A DNA stretch of 64,000 nt, taken from positions 1,798,001 through 1,862,000 of the forward strand of contig JAJTUQ010000002.1 of the NCBI GenBank assembly GCA_021399445.1, read 5' to 3'. The number at the start of each line of letters is the position of its first letter. The first letter of the stretch is position 1. Below are positions 12,508 to 26,471 of the stretch, in pieces. Both the position numbers and the translations under genes were made by a program. The notes beneath the pieces were generated by a model, which did not search any database, was not told where the DNA came from, and worked only from the letters and a program-made list of their open reading frames with translations. The stretch is from Xylogone sp. PMI_703. Taxonomy: Eukaryota; Ascomycota; Leotiomycetes.

Positions 12508-13172
12508 GATGAATGATAATTTAGCAGGCCTTGCATAGATAGGATGAATTGGAAATCTCTTATTCTTGACAATATCATCTTGATCAATCATTGCATTTTA
12601 AACCCGTACAAGTACTATGGCTAACTCATAATATTATCACTCATCTCCACTGCATTTAACCTTTATTATCAATTAATATTGGGTGCTGATAATTGATTTT
12701 ACGTTATCGTTTATACGGAATGCTAAACAATTGGCCAATATAAAGGAGATTGGCATGCTACTAGACAATGACATTAAGGGTTTACATCTTGAAATGCATG
12801 CTCCTTTGCTCATTCTATTTGGCTGAATAATTAATCAGTGTCAAACAGATGCTTCCGGGGCTTCATTAAGTTGATTAAGGTTGATTAAAAGGGAGTAGGT
12901 GTGGTGATTCGGTAGATCTCACTTCTACGTCAAAGTGACGAATATTAACCATAACTACAAACTATATCTCTCAGATCGACGATCCAACTCTTTCAGGACT
13001 ACCCGCTGTTATCTAAAAATCTCAGTGTCACATAATAGAAGAAATATAATCACAGCCATGGGTACTAAGGGCAAGGATATCAAGGAAGTAAGTAAAACTT
13101 CATGATTAGCGAGCAGATTCCTATGTTCTAACCATTGTTCCGCAGGATCATTTTGAATGACATGAAACAGTA
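12508..13172. other. Intergenic interval
   Basis: 665 bp, AT-rich. It includes a possible orphan start (ATG at 13059, 10 codons then GTAAGT) that I could not join to any sensible exon. Nothing else is supportable. Confidence 0.4.
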
Positions 13173-13617
13173 ATGGGGACTTTCGCAATGTGGTCTTTGG
13201 AAGCAATTCTGGTTGCCATTATGCTAGTTGCCGCTATACTACTGACCTTCACAACCATTTTGGTTACTATTCCTTTATACCTCAGTGTGACACGAGAGGG
13301 TTTAAAAGCAATCATCAGTGTTATTAGAGGAGAGTAAGCCTACTTGGAGGAATAGAGTGCGGAATGAGAGTCTCAGAATTATCTATCCAGATTATATACA
13401 AAATGAGAGATGGGGTTCAGATTTCAAATATAAAGATGGCTATGAATATGCTACGAAACTAGCGAGTATACACTCACTTTCACTGATGTTCTTGTGGACC
13501 ATAACTTGGAGGGCCACCGAAGCTAGTCTCATCCTTAGGCAGCTCTCAGGAATATTGCCATTGACGCAACTCTCTTTCTCTAAAAATTTCTCGATTACGA
13601 CAGCAACGAGCTTGTAA
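13173..13617 (+). pseudogene. Small membrane-protein ORF, probably frameshifted
   Basis: The reading frame opened by ATG at 13173 codes for 54 residues with one long hydrophobic helix (about residues 6-42) and stops at 13335-13337. A second frame, open from about 13304 to 13617, overlaps the end of the first and has protein-like composition ('YPDYIQNERWG', 'YKDGYEYATKL'). One base of frameshift at about 13330 would fuse them. A GTAAGC donor at 13334 offers a splice alternative, but the only acceptor giving an open frame would make a 37-bp intron. It may be a decayed gene, a short membrane peptide gene, or chance. No family recognised. Confidence 0.25.
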
Positions 13618-13693
13618 AATCTGCATGACAGTTTTACTAGTTTGAAAAGATTTTTTCCAGGAATCTAGTAGCACGAAACCTTATCCTTCTATT

Positions 13694-14358
13694 ATGTCAG
13701 GGCACCGCAAGCGCAATAGTGAATCAAGCACGGTCGAGTCCCATCAGGAAACAGCAGATCAGAGCTCTCAAGATGCTATGGAGACTGAAATGATGATAAC
13801 AGCCCGGAAGTTGTTTATATCCGTATGTAAGGTTGCATCTAGATTTTCTGTTCCAAGTGTTCTGATATTTTGTTTTCGTAGAATAAGAGACGCAAAGATC
13901 TGAAGAGAAAGATGGTCGAGAATGAGTATGAAGAGAGAATTGAGAAGGCCAAGACTGGGGTCAGTGAGGACTTTAAGAAAAGACAAGTCAAAGCGTGAGC
14001 CATGTTTTTCTTGAGTCATCCTTTAGCACTTTAAAGAGCTATAGCAGTTATCGTGATATTGAATATGATGGAATTCGGAACAAAGGAGACGTCCAATGCC
14101 TTGGCCACTTATATCCTTATATCTTTACAGACACCTACTTAACCTCTATCTAACACAAATCACAGGAAAGAGATACGAAACAGCCAGTGGCAGAAGATAA
14201 TAGGATTGAACACCGAAAAAGAAAATCTTGAGTCTCTTATTATCAAGAGCATAACGAGGATAGAACAAGCTACGTTGAACCTATCTATAGGGATGACAGC
14301 TATCTTCTCCGGTCGAATTCAAGAACTCGAGGACACCACCCCCGATTTAAGAGCTTGA
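13694..14358 (+). CDS. Small coiled-coil protein (144 aa), function unknown
   Basis: Three exons: 13694-13822, 13882-13994, 14166-14358, with donors GTATGT and GTGAGC and acceptors CGTAG and CACAG; all joins keep one open frame ending TGA. The N-terminus (residues 1-30) is polar and Ser/Glu-rich. A basic segment (NKRRKDLKRKM) follows, then a long predicted coiled coil to residue 135 (Glu/Lys/Ile/Leu heptads). The second intron (171 bp) is longer than usual here. The layout, basic patch plus helix, resembles small nuclear fungal proteins of unknown role. No domain recognised. Intactness of three exons argues that it is a real gene. Confidence 0.65.
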
Positions 14359-14624
14359 TACCTTGTCAGCATTGTTACTTTGTTCGCCTTGATGTAGAAA
14401 TAGGACCTACTATACTTTACCACCTCTCAATCAACTTAAAGAATCACTCGCAGCTCCTATGAGGTTAGCTAATCAATTATATAACTGAATAAAACGAGCA
14501 ATGGAGCCTATATTTCATAGATATAAGTCCTGTATCCTCTGCTGCTAATCCCCGTTCGCCCGGATCAAGCTTTCCCGCTCTAGAACCAAACGCCAATAAA
14601 TACATTCCCAGACCTTATGATACA

Positions 14625-15391
14625 CTAGAAGCCTCTTTCCGGCCTCCACCAACCGGCCAGTTTCCCTAGCTCTGCAATTGACTCTCGAACAGTATCTACC
14701 ATAACTTTTACCATTCCTTGTCTTCTGTTTTTACCGTTGGTGTCACCCACTGATATACCAGGTTCCCCGGTGCCCATTGTTGGTAAGACGTTATCACTAG
14801 CCGAGAGAGAGACAAATAGTGCAAATGGAATGAACCAGACACAGATGCCAAAATAAGATGCTATTTCAGCAAATGTAGGTAGATCGGTCGTATCGTATAT
14901 CGATCTTGGAGTCGAACTAGGTATATTGGCAAAATAGGAAAACCAAAGGTAGTGATTTAACAAAACCAGTCCTACATACTAAGTTCAGTTCATGTAATAC
15001 CACCAGAAATGGAACTATATACGCACCACAGGAAAGGAGAAATAATGGATCAGAAAGTTTAACTACTGGAAACCGCCGCATGTTCCCAAGATATACGATA
15101 TGGGAACCAATACTCAGGAGGGTGAGCATAAAAGGGAAGCCATCCACCAGCCATAGAAAGGTCTGGACCCCAATGACAAAGTATATCAGGCGAGTAAGCA
15201 ACTTCTTTGCAAACACTGTGTGTTCCTCAACCAACTCTGACAGGTAGTATAAACCGGATGCTGTAATTTACAACGTTAGCATGACGTCCCGAGATCAAAT
15301 CGCATGGCACACGAGACTCACCAATGGCGAGGGTTAAGAACCCAAAGCCCAGCACAAGGCCTAGATAACCAACGAGTGGTAAAATCCACAT
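14625..15391 (-). CDS. svp26: SVP26/TEX261-family ER-Golgi membrane protein (216 aa)
   Basis: Three exons: 15322-15391, 15027-15260, 14625-14971 (introns 61 and 55 bp). The joined protein begins MWILPLVGYLGLVLGF and carries the family text 'SGLYYLSELVEEH', 'LKLSDP'-like 'VVKLSDPLF' and 'FALFVSLSA'. Four membrane segments are visible, and length matches the yeast 228-aa protein. SVP26 is a COPII cargo adaptor that sorts Golgi mannosyltransferases and other type II membrane proteins out of the ER. The C-terminus is basic and cytosolic (WWRPERGF). It is divergent from PXR1, separated by 331 bp. Confidence 0.93.
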
Positions 15392-15722
15392 ACTGGTTGG
15401 ATTTTACTAGCTAACAACAGAGCTTCATTCGACTTAAAAAGAACACATACTGAATGACAGATGCATGTCTTCATTAGTGCGAGGGGCCAATGAAACCCAA
15501 GGAAGTGGTCCTATGATTATGTAATAACAGGACTACGTTCCATTGGCGCGCTACGTGTAGGGCCCCGCGCTATCGACTATTATTTTCTCAATCGTAAAGG
15601 ATGTTATTAGCCTCGAAGCTGATTGCGCTAAAATTTCACCAAAGATCTTTAATCTGAATTGGTACACTGATGATTGTTTTGCAATTCTAAGGACAGCTCA
15701 TGGGATTTTGTGGGCTACAAAG
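15392..15722. promoter_or_regulatory. Divergent promoter region, SVP26 / PXR1
   Basis: 331 bp between outward-facing housekeeping genes. No clear TATA box or repeat seen. Confidence 0.45.
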
Positions 15723-16990
15723 ATGGGACTTTCTGGACCGCGAAAGTATGGATTGGTGGTATTTTTATGAGTTCTAAGCGCTAATTGAGGATTTCTCTTC
15801 AGGCGGGTAAAGCTTTCGCACGACCCAAACAATACGAAATGGACAAATAATACGGATAGCTTCGGCCATAAAATAATGGCCTCCCAGGGCTGGCAACCTG
15901 GGCAGCTACTCGGCGCGAAAGACGCACCACATGCCGAATTTCACACGGCCGCAAACGCATCGCACATTCGAGTTTTTCTGAAAGACGATAATCTTGGGCT
16001 AGGTGCGAAGATTGGGAGTGGAGTTGGCCATGGCGAGTGTACCGGATTAGATGTCTTCCAGAATCTCTTGGGAAGACTGAACGGGAAAGATGAGGAACAA
16101 CTGGAGAAGGAGCAGAAGAGCCGAGACGATTTAAAGATCGCGCTATATGCGGAGAGGAAGTGGGGCATTAGATTCATTAAGGGAGGACTATTAGTTGGCG
16201 ATAAGATACAAGATCTGATTGATAGAGAAGCTGAAAGGATTAAGGAATTGGAGGAGGAGCGAAAAGATTCCGGCATCCTAAAATCGGAGAGCAATTCTTC
16301 TGGAGATGAGATGGACAAGTCCAAGGAATCAAAGAGCAGACGGGAGATGAAAATCAAGGAAGAAAGCGCGGAGATTGTGGTGGTCAAGAGTAAGAAATCA
16401 AAGAGGAAGCGGGAATCTGAGGAAAAGTCGGATCCCCCCAAACAAGAGCAAGCCGTACCGGAAGACATAAACGAGCCTGAGGTGAAGGTGAAAAAGGAAC
16501 CGGACGTTGATTCCGAGGTAGACATTGTTGGTGATAGAGATACAAGCAAGCAGAGAAAGAAGGAGAAGGAGAAGGAGAATAAGAAAGACAAAAAGCACAA
16601 AAAGGAGAAGAAAGCTAAGAAAGAGAAGGAGCAAAAAGAAAAGGATTCAAGCTCGACTTCTGAAGGAGAAATATCCAAAGAAGAGAAGAAGCGACTTAAA
16701 AAAGAAAAACGAAAGGCAAAACTTGAAGCCGCATCTACATCATCTGTTCCCACTCCAGAATCGACGACGAAAGAGAGCACACCATCTGTACCAGCTACGA
16801 CTAGTTCCAGTGGACGTTCGACGCCATTGATACAAGGAAGACATCTCGTGCGGTCACGGAATATTGCCCAGAAAAGAATGGCTAGCATGGATGCTGCAGC
16901 ACTGAACCAGGTATGCACCATAGACTAGGAGCTTTGTGGACTGTGGCTAACACTAATCTGCAGATATTTATGATCAAAACTCAGTCTTAG
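15723..16990 (+). CDS. PXR1: PXR1/PinX1-like G-patch ribosome biogenesis factor (385 aa)
   Basis: Three exons: 15723-15745, 15803-16910, 16964-16990. The first adds MGLSGPRK and the last adds 'IFMIKTQS', restoring the family's conserved C-terminal end after 'DAAALNQ'. The G-patch covers about residues 25-75 ('KIMASQGWQPGQLLGAK' to 'LGLGAKIGSG'), followed by a Lys/Glu-rich tail with many KKxK runs (about 150-320) typical of nucleolar targeting. Yeast Pxr1 activates the helicase Prp43 in rRNA and snoRNA maturation and can inhibit telomerase. The long antisense frame is only the mirror of the Lys-rich tail. Confidence 0.95.
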
Positions 16991-19309
16991 TAGAAAATTG
17001 CTTCTGTTTTTCAAAGAATAAACCAAGGGTTGGCCCTTATGTTATAATAAGGCTATTATGGCTAGGAATTTGAAGCCTCGCGATTTGTGCGAGGTACCTA
17101 CCACGCCAACCACACGGCCAACCTCGGAAATTACCCGTATCGGTCCAATCAGCTGTCATAGAGACTTCTTTGCAACATCCGATTATACACGAGGCTACAA
17201 ATATGCACTTGTCTCTAAAGACAATGCCTAACGACCTAGACAAAGACGATATAATTTCTAAATATGTATAGATATGGCGGGAATACTTGTATGAGATCTA
17301 GAGGATAGTGCTGTGAGACAGAGTCATGTGATGTTAGCTAGCTTCAATTGGCGTTGCATGTACAGGATGGCAAGCTTCTCCCTTTTGGTGTTAGATCTAC
17401 TACTGTATATCTTCAAATTTTTAGACGACGGTATTCCTGCTTCTTCTGATATTGCAAGTCTTCATCAAACTACACGTGATATCATGTGATAAAAGGGCCA
17501 TTCATCAGATCATATCCGCATCAACGAGGATCGCGATGAAACATGTAGCTGCTCATGAGAGTAAGAATAGCCGTGCTCTGCTTCATAATTGTACGGGGAA
17601 AACTCCCGAAACTCGAGTCTGACAGACTTGTGCATGGAGCAAGGAAGAGCACGCTTTAGTAGTGATCGGCCCAGGACTGCCAGAGGATCGCTCCCCGTCG
17701 AACACATATAATCTCACTTATCTTTATCCAATCCTATCTGTGGAAATAAAGTGTATACGGCAGTGGTAACGGGACACAACACATCTACGTAATCACAGCA
17801 CATAGAATAGTAGACCTCCGAGGACGATGGCTTGAAAAGGAGGGTGCAGAATGCGAAGGATGAGCTGTGGTGGTGAATGCGGGGTGAAGCCACGTTGTAA
17901 TATCAGTCCCGTTATGCCCTGCAACTAGGATCGTCTCTGACCAGGGGAAGTCGCGAAGGTGAGAACAGTCGAGAGTATCGGTGTGCGCATGCAGCGTCTT
18001 CACTCCAGAGGTTCGACGTAGAAGATGAGAACATCATTGTTGGTGGTTGCGCACTCTCCAATCTTTCGTGTAGCTGTCTTGCAGCTAGGGCGGTTGATTC
18101 CCAGGAAGAGAAGTTGTACTTAAGTACGTCTACGTGCACTTAAATCATGTCGGGTTCATTGAAGTCGGACTAGCTAGAGGATCCGTATGGCCATGTTCTG
18201 GCCCCGGCATTGGCTTGACGGCTTATCAGCCTATGAGAGCGGCCACGGGGACTGCAGCTGAGAGACGTTCGGCGGGCGGACGACCTGGAATGTGCTCTAA
18301 CGTGGCTTAAGCTGACGGGAGAAGACCCTCATCGCAGAACGGTACCAAAGTCCAGAGGGTAAACGTGGTCCAGATGAACGTTCTGGCGCATCCGTAGATA
18401 GTGGAAGGGACGTTGTGGATGACTGTGCTTGGACCGTGGCCGGGCCCACCAGCATCCTCGGCATTTGATGGGCTATCCTCGGGGTTAGGACGTACCCCGT
18501 AGCAGTACTCCTACCATAATACACAGTCTGCATACTCCGGAGCCTGCGAATCTCCACAGGCCCCTCATAATAAATTGAACAGATACCGAGAGTGCAGCAA
18601 ATCTGCAATAGCATGCAGCCTACTATGCAGTTCTGTATTGGCTTTCCAGCATGCTGAGATTTACCCCAATGCCCGCGCGCCCCGAGCTTGTGCACGAGCT
18701 TGTTTTCGGCTTAGCGTGCCTCAACCCCACAATCCTCGTCTACGCAAGTGACGTCCACATCGCCTGGCCAGCCAATCATGGGCTGGGCCCCTAGTTGGCG
18801 GCACGTTCAATCGCCAATGGAGCGAGCTCGGAGGCAAACCTTACTTCCACACGGACCAATCGTAGCTCCTAGCTCTCACCACTCTCTCCCCATACAGCAA
18901 CCCACAACCTGCCCTCCGTCTTCCTACAATTACCCCCTTCCCACCCCCTTCGACTCTTTCCTCCTTCACATCTGGCATCATACCTTCCTCTTAAAAAGAA
19001 CCCTCTGTCCTGGTCGGACTTTGATCTCGTAACATCCAACACAAGGCTGAGGTGTCAACAACTTTAAACCGATATCCAAGGGCGAAGCTGCCTGCGGAAC
19101 ACTTTCCAATCAGTACAACTGTCCGGCCATCGATTGACACCAACCGAACCAAGCACGCACATATAACTGAGGGCCAGGGGCGTCTTTGCAGGTGCAATAG
19201 GTAGTTTGAAGACGTCAGTTATCTCTAAACCAACAATCAAACAAACATCTTATCAGCAACGAGCCTCTACATCACTGCCGACACCGTCATCTTCCCGTCG
19301 TCCTCCAAC
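16991..19309. other. Long intergenic region with ATG-free leader at its end
   Basis: 2.3 kb. From about 18820 to the start codon at 19310 no ATG occurs on the plus strand, and 18890-18985 is CT-rich, so the last 400-490 bp are probably promoter and 5' leader of the next gene. The remainder shows no gene, RNA or repeat I can support. Confidence 0.5.
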
Positions 19310-20170
19310 ATGACTTCCAACGGAAACGGAAGCCCCCCAGAGGGTTCTCCTCGTCCTCGCCGCGGATCCTTCACTGCGCAGACGTTTGGCAACCTCTTTG
19401 GCCGATCCAACAGCACTTCCGGCGCTCCGACTGCTCCTTTCCCTGGGGCCATTTCAATCTCAACTTCCCAAGACGCGAATCGTCGCCGTATGTCGATCTC
19501 TACTCTGGGTCTCTCTGGAGCATCGCCTACTCAAGTGTCACCGTTTCCATTTGGTGCTAGACGAGCAAGCATCTCTACTGCTGGCTCAGATTCCATCGAT
19601 GAAAATGCCATAGATGATGAGGAAGGTCCTTCTCGCAGCACACCTGTCACTCCGTTTATCCGGCGCATCTCCTTTGGTGGTCAAGCACTACGGAATGCCC
19701 GCTCAGGAGGCAATGGTAGCCACAGCCCCAACGCACAGGGTAGAACTCCCCCATCCAACTCTACAATTTCATCAAGAGAGCGTAGTGGAAGCAAAGGCGG
19801 GCAAGGAACGCCTCCAGGGACATTCTCTTCTTCTCAGGCAAGCAACACATCAAAGCCAAGAACTGCATCTAACCTTCCATCCACTCGTCCAGCTGAAGGT
19901 ACCGGCTTCAACTGGTCCGAGCAGCTTAGGTCACGAGCCGAGAGCTCCGTCTCTCACTCCCACCGCCCCTCTCTATCGACTTCGCCCTCCAACCGTGCGA
20001 ATAAAAACCCTGCTGCGCACGAGCATGCCAAGAGCATCAGCGATATGCCTACTCCGCCGGCTGCAACAATCCCTCCTCCACAGCCACAACAACAACCTGC
20101 TAGACCTTCCAGAAGACAGCCTGACGCTTTCCAAGAGCGTATTTTGAAGGGCGACTTCTATATGGATTGA
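19310..20170 (+). CDS. Conserved disordered Ser-rich protein (286 aa), function unknown
   Basis: One exon. The whole chain is low-complexity: Ser, Pro, Gly and Arg rich, with many RRxSxS and SP/TP sites (for example 'RRMSIST', 'RRASIST', 'TPVTPF') that look like phosphorylation targets of basophilic and proline-directed kinases. Residues 195-202 'GTGFNWSEQL' and the end 'FQERILKGDFYMD' are strongly protein-like and are probably the conserved anchors. A poly-Gln/Pro patch lies at about 255-268. No enzymatic domain. I take it as a conserved fungal regulatory protein because of the intact single frame and the ATG-free leader. Confidence 0.8.
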   Translation: MTSNGNGSPPEGSPRPRRGSFTAQTFGNLFGRSNSTSGAPTAPFPGAISISTSQDANRRRMSISTLGLSGASPTQVSPFPFGARRASISTAGSDSIDENAIDDEEGPSRSTPVTPFIRRISFGGQALRNARSGGNGSHSPNAQGRTPPSNSTISSRERSGSKGGQGTPPGTFSSSQASNTSKPRTASNLPSTRPAEGTGFNWSEQLRSRAESSVSHSHRPSLSTSPSNRANKNPAAHEHAKSISDMPTPPAATIPPPQPQQQPARPSRRQPDAFQERILKGDFYMD

Positions 20171-21746
20171 AGCTTCTTATATCCGACCTTCCAGCGCTTT
20201 CATTTTATGACTCTTTTGTTTCTGCGTTGTTCATGTCGATTCAAGTTATTGTCTTTAGTCCTCCAATGATTAAGCTGCAACTGCAACTGGTCATGGTGTA
20301 GTTGGTGTTAAGGAGTTTCCGCTGCGACGATGAAAGGGCATCCCGCTTGGGAGTGGGTTAGGTCTGATGTCTTGTGTTGATATTCCAGCTAGATGACGAG
20401 GTTTTCTTTTCTTTTCTTTTCTTTTCTTTTCTTTTCTTTTCTTTCCTTCGATGATTTATGATGTTTTTTGATGACTAGCAACCGGAGTTCTCGTTCCCGG
20501 TGATGGGACTTATGTTCGCTACCCTGAAATTTCTTTCAAAGATGATAACACTGAATCTGGGATATGGAAGATGCTGGGCGTCTTGTCAACTTCAATTGTT
20601 TACGAACTTGTTTTATTCCTTGATGCTAGCGGCCTTGAGTGTCTGTTGGCTGGCTGAAGCGCTGATTTATGCGGTGCGCTAAGCCACAAAGGCAATGTAT
20701 GCAAAAAGAATCGTACTTTTCCTGGATGGGCTGGCACTTTTGTCTTCCCTCTTATACGGATTACGGGCAGTTTTATCTTGAATGCTTACTATTTCAAATT
20801 GACTATGAGGCTCTTCTTTCTTGTATTACTAATAGTTAAATGACATTACTTCACATCATATAAATCATAACTGAATGATGCTGATAAAACGTGCACATAA
20901 AACCGTAAGACTCGGCTTCTTCATACATAATGAAGGATACACAAGGGTAAGATAGGTTGAAGATCAATGCAAGGGATGGAATTTAGAGTAAGTCCAGAAG
21001 GTGCTAAGGGAGTTTTTCACCATTTTTATCATGTCCACAAACAGGAGATTTCCCTAGGAGAAAGGATAGCGTTTAATGTCTATTTTAGCTATAATACGTG
21101 ACAGAGCGTGGATAATTTGATTATAGAACGCTTCTGGTCGAGTTTCACAGGCTCTCAGCTGTCGTACAGTATGAGCTCGGGCCTATAGTAATAAGTATAC
21201 AACAACAAAAGAGAAGTATAATGATTACCAGAACCGGAAATAACATGTCACAGGAGATACAAGACCAACCTCAAATGTGATAACACTTTCATAGCAAAAC
21301 ACTAAAGCAATGAAGTTAGCAAAAGCAGAGCCAAAGGTGCGAATAGTAGCCTACTTACACCGGCAGCCAAATGGCTAATCATCCAGATAGTATGCAAAAC
21401 CAGTGAATATCAACACCATAGATACAATGAGTGCCTGTAAATGCTAAGATTTACAATTCACTAACAAAACCTGAGCGCCTTTAGCTTAGGGTCAAATTCA
21501 CTTAATCCAGCAGGAGCGAGTAATGATAACAAAACGCAGCTACTTTCCTCTTTTATTATATTTCAAACAAACCACATAAAGGCTTTCACATATGGGAATT
21601 GTCTTCGAATTCTACTCGATCCAGCCATTCGGTCGCTATTCATATAGACTCCTCTCAGGATCTAGCAAAATATCTCGAACTACAGCCGTTCATCAACCTA
21701 CAAAGTCTACGCAAAAGGTTGAACGATCATAAAGTGGCACTTAAGA
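20171..21746. other. Intergenic interval with pentanucleotide tract
   Basis: 1.6 kb, mainly 3' flank of the preceding gene. Besides the TTTTC tract at 20402-20444 I see no supportable gene. 21591-21746 is the 5' neighbourhood of the dead gene that follows and may hold more of it in other frames. Confidence 0.45.
20402..20444. repeat. (TTTTC)n microsatellite
   Basis: About eight consecutive TTTTC units, ending in an imperfect copy. It lies in the 3' flank of the Ser-rich protein gene. Confidence 0.95.
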
Positions 21747-22148
21747 ATGGGACTGCACGAGACCAAATACATAGGGTTCAAAAAGGTTCCAGAGTCTGTG
21801 TTCTCGAATCTAAAGGACGGTCTCAATAAAGTTGCCATAGCCAAACTATCATATGACGTTTTCAACAAAACTTTAATCATCAGAATAATGCCTGATCCAA
21901 CACATGAAGTAGCATCAGCTACATTTTCTGCATAAATAGATAGGGAAATTCAAACAACGGGATTCGAAGATGAGATTGATCCACTTGGAAGCGTGACAGT
22001 GAAATTTGGATCATGGAGTAAGCAGGCAGATCAATCTTGGGCAAGTTCCTCGCAGTTAACACAATTGACTACAATCCATGAAGTGGGGTTTTCTGAAACA
22101 TCTCGCCAACTAGCAATTAATGCACATGGATGGCTAGAGAGAGATTAG
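21747..22148 (+). pseudogene. Decayed nuclease-fold-like fungal gene with in-frame stop
   Basis: One frame runs from ATG 21747 to TAG 22146-22148 and is interrupted only by a TAA at 21933-21935. The text on both sides is protein-like: 'LSYDVFNKTLIIRIMPDPTH' before the stop, and 'KQADQSW' then 'TTIHEVGFSETSRQLAINAH' after it. The pattern ADxSW ... EVGxSE ... WL recalls a large family of uncharacterised fungal proteins that I associate with the restriction-endonuclease-like (Uma2-type) fold. The usual C-terminal extension is absent. A 38-bp intron spanning the stop is conceivable but shorter than any other intron here, so I call it a pseudogene. Confidence 0.55.
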
Positions 22149-22849
22149 GGTAGCTAATTACTGCAAGAGAAAGCAGATGTGGCCATGTTGATGGATTGCA
22201 GAGAGAACTGAGGCTACAGGAAAGAACTATATATAACAGAGAGATTGGCTGGGATCTGGGACATGATCAAACAACGTTAATTCAGTTAATTGTCTGCTTC
22301 AAGCCATGATCGGAACCATGTGTTTCGATGCTGTAAGAACAAGACCACTTTGGCCACTGATGCTATGATACCTAAAGCAATAAACAAAACATAAAAAACA
22401 AAGAGGCAGAATCATGAAATGAAAACATAATTGAACTAAATTAAGACAAATGGATGTTTTAATTACCTTAATTTGGGATTAGCTCAAAAGTATAAGCTAT
22501 CTGTTGCGTTTTTCGTCAATTTAGAACAAGCTGAATATTTATGATCTATCATCTTTGTACTGTAGAAAAATCGATGCCGTATGGGTCTTTTACCTCCGAG
22601 GCGAGCGAGGCTCACGGAAGCGTCCGCGGTGCTAGTGGGGTCTAAAAATAAGGGTAAATATCGGCTAAAATCCAAAACTTTTTGTCGAGAGGTGCAAAAA
22701 TGACGACCGATAAGATCTTGAACATCTTGAAACAGAAACTATAAATACTGCTAGCGAACATCTCGTCTTGAAACCCAGGTCTTAGATTTAAAATATTGTC
22801 TTCGAATTGGTCTAGAACCTATATTGTGCGGCGGGAATAAATCACAACT
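22149..22849. other. Intergenic interval
   Basis: 701 bp, AT-rich, serving as the BUD23 promoter. Nothing else seen. Confidence 0.4.
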
Positions 22850-23744
22850 ATGTCTCGCCCCGAAGATACACTGTTCGTTCCCCCGCTTCAAATATGAAGG
22901 AAAGTTCTAACATTGACACAGACCTCCGGATCTCCATTACAATGACACAGAGGCGCGAAAATATACCACGTCCTCTAGGATACAGAATATCCAAGCTTCA
23001 ATGACCCATCGTGCCCTCGAATTATTAGATCTGAAAGGCCCCTCCTTCATTCTCGACATTGGATGTGGTTCAGGCTTATCAGGAGAAATTCTCTCCGCCG
23101 TTGAGCCTGAGGATGGGGGCCCTCACGTGTGGGTGGGAATGGACATTTCTGCGTCTATGCTCGATATTGCTCTGCAGAGGGATGTGGAGGGGGACCTGAT
23201 GCTTGCGGACATAGGACAAGGTGTGCCATTTCGTGCAGGAAGTTTTGACGCAGCAATTTCAATCAGTGCAATCCAATGGCTTTGCAACGTTGAGAGCAAC
23301 GATGTGTCGGCGACCGGAAGACTGTCCCGGTTTTTCAATGGACTTTACGCCAGTTTGAAGAGAGGGGGCCGTGCGGTCTGCCAGTTCTATCCCAAGAACG
23401 AGCAGCAGAGGACAATGATCAGCGCTGCAGCCATCAAGGCCGGCTTCGGTGCTGGTATTCTGGAAGATGATCCTGGTACTAAGAATGCAAAGCTATATCT
23501 CGTTCTCACGGTTGGTGGGTCTGCGCCTGAGGGCAATGGAGGGGACATTACTGGGGTGGTCCAGGGGATGGATGGCGTGGATGTGCTAGATCAAAGGCAC
23601 AAGCACAGGGAGAAAGGCCGTAAGGAGCTCAAGAAGGGAAGCAAGGCTTGGATTATTAATAAGAAGGAACAGATGGAGCGAAAAGGAAAGATTGTGAAGC
23701 ACACGTCAAAATATACTGGACGGAAAAGGCATATTGCGTTCTAG
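22850..23744 (+). CDS. BUD23: 18S rRNA (guanine-N7) methyltransferase Bud23 (281 aa)
   Basis: Two exons, 22850-22872 and 22922-23744, with a 49-bp intron. The short first exon gives MSRPEDT, and the join restores 'PPDLHYNDTEARKY', the conserved Bud23 N-terminus. The class I methyltransferase SAM motif is 'LDIGCGSGLSG' (about residues 54-64), with the acidic 'GMDIS' strand after it. The C-terminal basic tail (KHREKGRKELKKGSKAW, KYTGRKRH) is diagnostic of the Bud23/WBSCR22 extension. The enzyme, partnered by Trm112, methylates G1575 (yeast numbering) of 18S rRNA and aids small-subunit export. Confidence 0.96.
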
Positions 23745-25946
<2,202 letters not shown>

Positions 25947-26471
25947 AAGCCTTTTTTGAGTTCAGGAACTTTGGCATTTCTTCCTCACTTCATCGGCTAT
26001 TTTTGAGCACACACTGGTGGTTGGGCTGGTTTCAGAAGGAATAATTCTCAGCGGGGTCTCAAAATCCAATATCTAATTCGATTCGATAATATCTGCCCAT
26101 GCGGATAGTTCTTAATAATGGTGACGACCTTGATATCGAGGGTTGTCTGTTTTTCCATAGGGCATTTTTCTAGTAGGCTTCTCAGTCAGTGGGCCGGTTT
26201 TTCAAATCTGGGTGGTTTTCTATCCGTTCAAAGGGATATACCAATTTCTCCTTTTTTAGATAATGCCTTAATCTAATTCCTGAACCCAAATCCACAATTC
26301 TGTATATTAGTCGTGAAAATTCCCCATACCACATTATGTAGATATTAGTTCTTTCTTGTAATTCTAGAAATTAGTGCAGTGTGTTCTCAAAGTACTCTGT
26401 CCAGGGGCTGCATACGCGCCTAAGCTTGAAAACCTGTGTTGATACAGTGCTATTACTATACCTCTAATACA
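25947..26471. other. Convergent intergenic interval
   Basis: 525 bp between the 3' ends of the peptide precursor and the proteasome gene. AT-rich, nothing else seen. Confidence 0.4.

Noticed and set aside
12846..13172. Possible first exon MGTKGKDIKE at 13059-13088 with a GTAAGT donor
   Set aside because: Only acceptor downstream gives a four-residue extension and a stop, so no credible protein.
15941..16921. 326-codon antisense open frame opposite PXR1
   Set aside because: Ser/Phe/Leu-rich mirror of the Lys/Glu-rich tail of PXR1; the sense strand has full family motifs and splice logic.
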